Of a stretch of 8,084 nucleotides of DNA, positions 6,426 through 8,084 are shown in pieces. The stretch spans positions 1-8,084 of the forward strand of contig JAIYEJ010000026.1 of NCBI GenBank assembly GCA_027487055.1, read 5' to 3'. Position numbers and translations under genes: made by a program. The stretch comes from Methylotenera sp. (GTDB lineage Bacteria > Pseudomonadota > Gammaproteobacteria > Burkholderiales > Methylophilaceae). The notes beneath the pieces were generated by a model. It was not told the DNA's origin and ran no database searches. It saw nothing but the letters and a program-made list of their open reading frames with translations. Numbering within the stretch: position 1 is the first letter of the stretch; the number at the start of each line of letters is the position of its first letter.

Positions 6426-8084
6426 ATGAAGAATAATATTCTAGTGACACAAAAAGAAATAGAGTTAAGTGATAGCAGCTCTATTGTTTCGAAATCCGAT
6501 TTAAAAGAGCAAATCACTTATATTAATGATGCACCAATCATGCTAAAAGTTGGTGCATTGATTGCGCTACAAACATGCTCACTTTTAGTGTGGTTCAATA
6601 GTGAACCTTTAACGAAGCTTTTAGAAATTGCAACTGTTGGCACCATAGTAGCCATCGCATCACTATTTGCGCTACATAAGTATGTTGTTTTGCCAATCAA
6701 ACGTGCAACTGATGCTGCTAATGCCATAGCTGACGGTGATTTTAGTTTTAGGATATGTACAAAGAACAATGACGAAACTGGACGTATGATGCAAGCTATT
6801 GAAGCAATGCAAATTAGAATCAGTTCTGAGGTAAGTAACAATAAAAAAATAGCGGATGAAGGTATACGCTTGCAAAGCGCATTAGACAATAGCACTTTAG
6901 CTTTCACATTTGGCGATAGCGATAATAAATTGCAGTATATCAATGCAACTGCAAAAGCGATATGGCAGGAAATGGCCGCAGATATTAGTAAAGTACATGC
7001 CAAATTTAATGTTGACTCGATGATGGGCAACAATATTGGGCAATATTTTGAAAATGCTAATGAACGTGCAATTTTTGCTGAAAAACTCAATGCTCCGAGA
7101 ACTATAGAATTGTCGATGTATGGGCGTCATTTTAAATTAAATATTGTGCCTGTTTACAACCCACAAGGTGAGTATTTAGGGCGCATGACGCAATGGAATG
7201 AGCTTACAGCCGAAAAACTTATGACTTCTGAAAATGCCAGTCAGATAGCCGCCATAAACAAAGTACAAGGTATGATTGAGTTTGATACTACAGGCAAAAT
7301 AATTGCAGTTAACGATAATTTTGCAGCAGTAACAGGCTATAGCAAAGAAGAAATTGTCGGTAATCACCACAGTATGTTTGTAGATGCAGATTATAAAGCT
7401 AGTGCAGACTACAAGAAATTCTGGGAAGATTTAGTAAATGGTGATGCACAAGAAGGAAAGATTAGACGTTTAGGTAAAGGAGGGAAGGAAATTTGGTTAC
7501 AAGCTCTCTACAGCCCGATTTTAGATTTAAATGGCAAGACCTACAAAATAATTAAGCTTGCCAGCGACATTACTTTATTTTATAAGACAGCTAAAGTGTT
7601 AGAGGGTGCTGTTGAAGAAACTCAAAGCGTGATAGAAAGCGCTAAAGCGGGTGATTTAACAAGCCGTGTTTCGTTAGAAGGAAAAACAGGGGCGATTGCA
7701 TCTCTTTGTGATGGTATTAATGCCCTGATGGATAAAATGACTGAAGTGATAGCGCAAGTGCTTGAGGCGGGTGAGACCATTAATACTGCTGCTAGCGAAA
7801 TTGCGACTGGAAATAATGATTTATCTAGCCGTACTAAACAGCAAGCTTCTAGCCTAGAAGAAACAGCCACTAGCATGGAAGAATTGGCCTCTACTGTGAA
7901 ACAAAACGCAGAGAACGCTAAACAAGCAAATCAACTTGCCGCAGCAGCTTCTGGTGTTGCAGTAAAAGGCGGTCAGGTTGTCGGTAATGTGGTGACCACC
8001 ATGGCAGACATCAACACTAGTGCGCGCAAAATTGAAGACATTATTAGTGTTATTGATGGTATTGCCTTTCAGACCAATATATTA
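6426..8084 (+). CDS. Aer-like chemotaxis receptor with truncated N-terminal PAS, 5' part
   Basis: First 553 residues of a membrane chemoreceptor; the frame is open from ATG 6426 to the window end. Residues 1-36 match the N-terminal cap and first strand of Aer-type PAS domains (VTQKEIEL, then SIVSKSDLKEQITYINDA). The rest of that PAS, including the family's HNxVRHPDMP motif, is absent, and a membrane hairpin follows at once: TM1 about 39-56, an eight- to ten-residue loop, TM2 about 66-86. Next come HAMP (90-140), PAS-A (about 145-265, with FNVDSMMGNNI), PAS-B (about 274-386, close to PAS3 of the upstream receptor), a second HAMP-like segment (390-445) and the start of the signalling hairpin, cut just before the tip. 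Candidate methylation residues are Q472, E479 and E486, but the Glu before the first is Lys471. If the remainder matches its neighbour, full length would be near 750 residues. It probably lacks any periplasmic sensor, so input would be cytoplasmic or membrane-linked. Confidence 0.9.
   Translation, partial: MKNNILVTQKEIELSDSSSIVSKSDLKEQITYINDAPIMLKVGALIALQTCSLLVWFNSEPLTKLLEIATVGTIVAIASLFALHKYVVLPIKRATDAANAIADGDFSFRICTKNNDETGRMMQAIEAMQIRISSEVSNNKKIADEGIRLQSALDNSTLAFTFGDSDNKLQYINATAKAIWQEMAADISKVHAKFNVDSMMGNNIGQYFENANERAIFAEKLNAPRTIELSMYGRHFKLNIVPVYNPQGEYLGRMTQWNELTAEKLMTSENASQIAAINKVQGMIEFDTTGKIIAVNDNFAAVTGYSKEEIVGNHHSMFVDADYKASADYKKFWEDLVNGDAQEGKIRRLGKGGKEIWLQALYSPILDLNGKTYKIIKLASDITLFYKTAKVLEGAVEETQSVIESAKAGDLTSRVSLEGKTGAIASLCDGINALMDKMTEVIAQVLEAGETINTAASEIATGNNDLSSRTKQQASSLEETATSMEELASTVKQNAENAKQANQLAAAASGVAVKGGQVVGNVVTTMADINTSARKIEDIISVIDGIAFQTNIL
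6529..6558 (+). repeat. 9-bp inverted repeat at the PAS/membrane join of mcp2
   Basis: ATGCACCAA (6529-6537) and TTGGTGCAT (6550-6558) are perfect reverse complements around a 12-base loop. Two G-U pairs could extend the stem in RNA. The left arm covers codons 35-38, exactly where the Aer-type PAS similarity stops. A match of this size could arise by chance in 8 kb, so the link to a deletion is inference. Confidence 0.5.
7639..7704 (+). repeat. 66-bp exact repeat, copy in mcp2
   Basis: Identical to 5321-5386 in mcp1, in the same codon frame. The base before the block already differs (A at 7638 against G at 5320), and upstream the PAS-coding DNA of the two genes is clearly diverged. Confidence 0.9.
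7986..8084 (+). repeat. 99-bp exact repeat, copy in mcp2
   Basis: Identical to 5668-5766 in mcp1 and still matching at the last base of the window. A repeat running off the end may also mark a contig break, which the sequence alone cannot show. Confidence 0.92.

Noticed and set aside
5321..8084. Insertion sequence or other mobile element as the source of the repeats
   Set aside because: There is no transposase, terminal inverted repeat or target duplication; the repeats are homologous coding segments of two receptor genes.
1..8084. CRISPR array, tRNA, rRNA or riboswitch
   Set aside because: I saw no regularly spaced repeats, cloverleaf or ribosomal signatures, and all gaps between genes are under 100 bases.

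Overview
The window is part of a chemotaxis operon. All genes lie on the plus strand, in the order cheY (3' end only) - cheA - cheW - mcp1 - mcp2 (5' part only). Gaps are short (89, 52, 30 and 41 bases) and I see no convincing terminator between genes, so they are probably co-transcribed. Base composition is AT-rich (about 40 % GC by eye). The gene order, the long-linker CheA and the enteric-type (36-heptad) receptors suggest a motile, low-GC proteobacterium. A betaproteobacterium of the Methylotenera/Methylophilaceae type is my best guess, but it is recognition only and untested.

Region by region: 1-207 is the C-terminal half of a CheY response regulator, beginning two residues after the phosphorylated Asp. 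297-2711 is a complete CheA kinase of 804 residues with all five domains and two long linkers; the second linker carries three GYG(L/F)F motifs. 2764-3270 is the CheW coupling protein. 3301-6384 is a 1027-residue transmembrane receptor with a periplasmic helical sensor, HAMP, three tandem PAS domains, a second HAMP-like segment, a signalling hairpin and a C-terminal EWEEF pentapeptide for CheR/CheB docking. 6426-8084 is the first 553 residues of a second receptor, open at the window end.

Together the genes encode the core signalling array. Receptors and CheW control CheA, CheA phosphorylates CheY, and CheY acts on a motility output. The adaptation enzymes (CheR, CheB, CheD) and a CheY phosphatase are not in the window; the pentapeptide and methylation sites imply that CheR and CheB exist elsewhere.

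The most unusual points concern the receptors. The second one starts with the N-terminal cap and first strand of an Aer-type redox PAS domain, then jumps directly into an Aer-like membrane hairpin. It looks like an Aer receptor that lost nearly all of its FAD-PAS by an in-frame deletion, and a perfect 9-bp inverted repeat sits at the join. The two receptor genes also share exact DNA blocks of 66 bp and at least 99 bp, flanking about 280 bp that differ at many mostly synonymous sites, a pattern expected from patchy gene conversion. I see no wholly new system here; it is a recognisable chemotaxis cluster with odd receptors.
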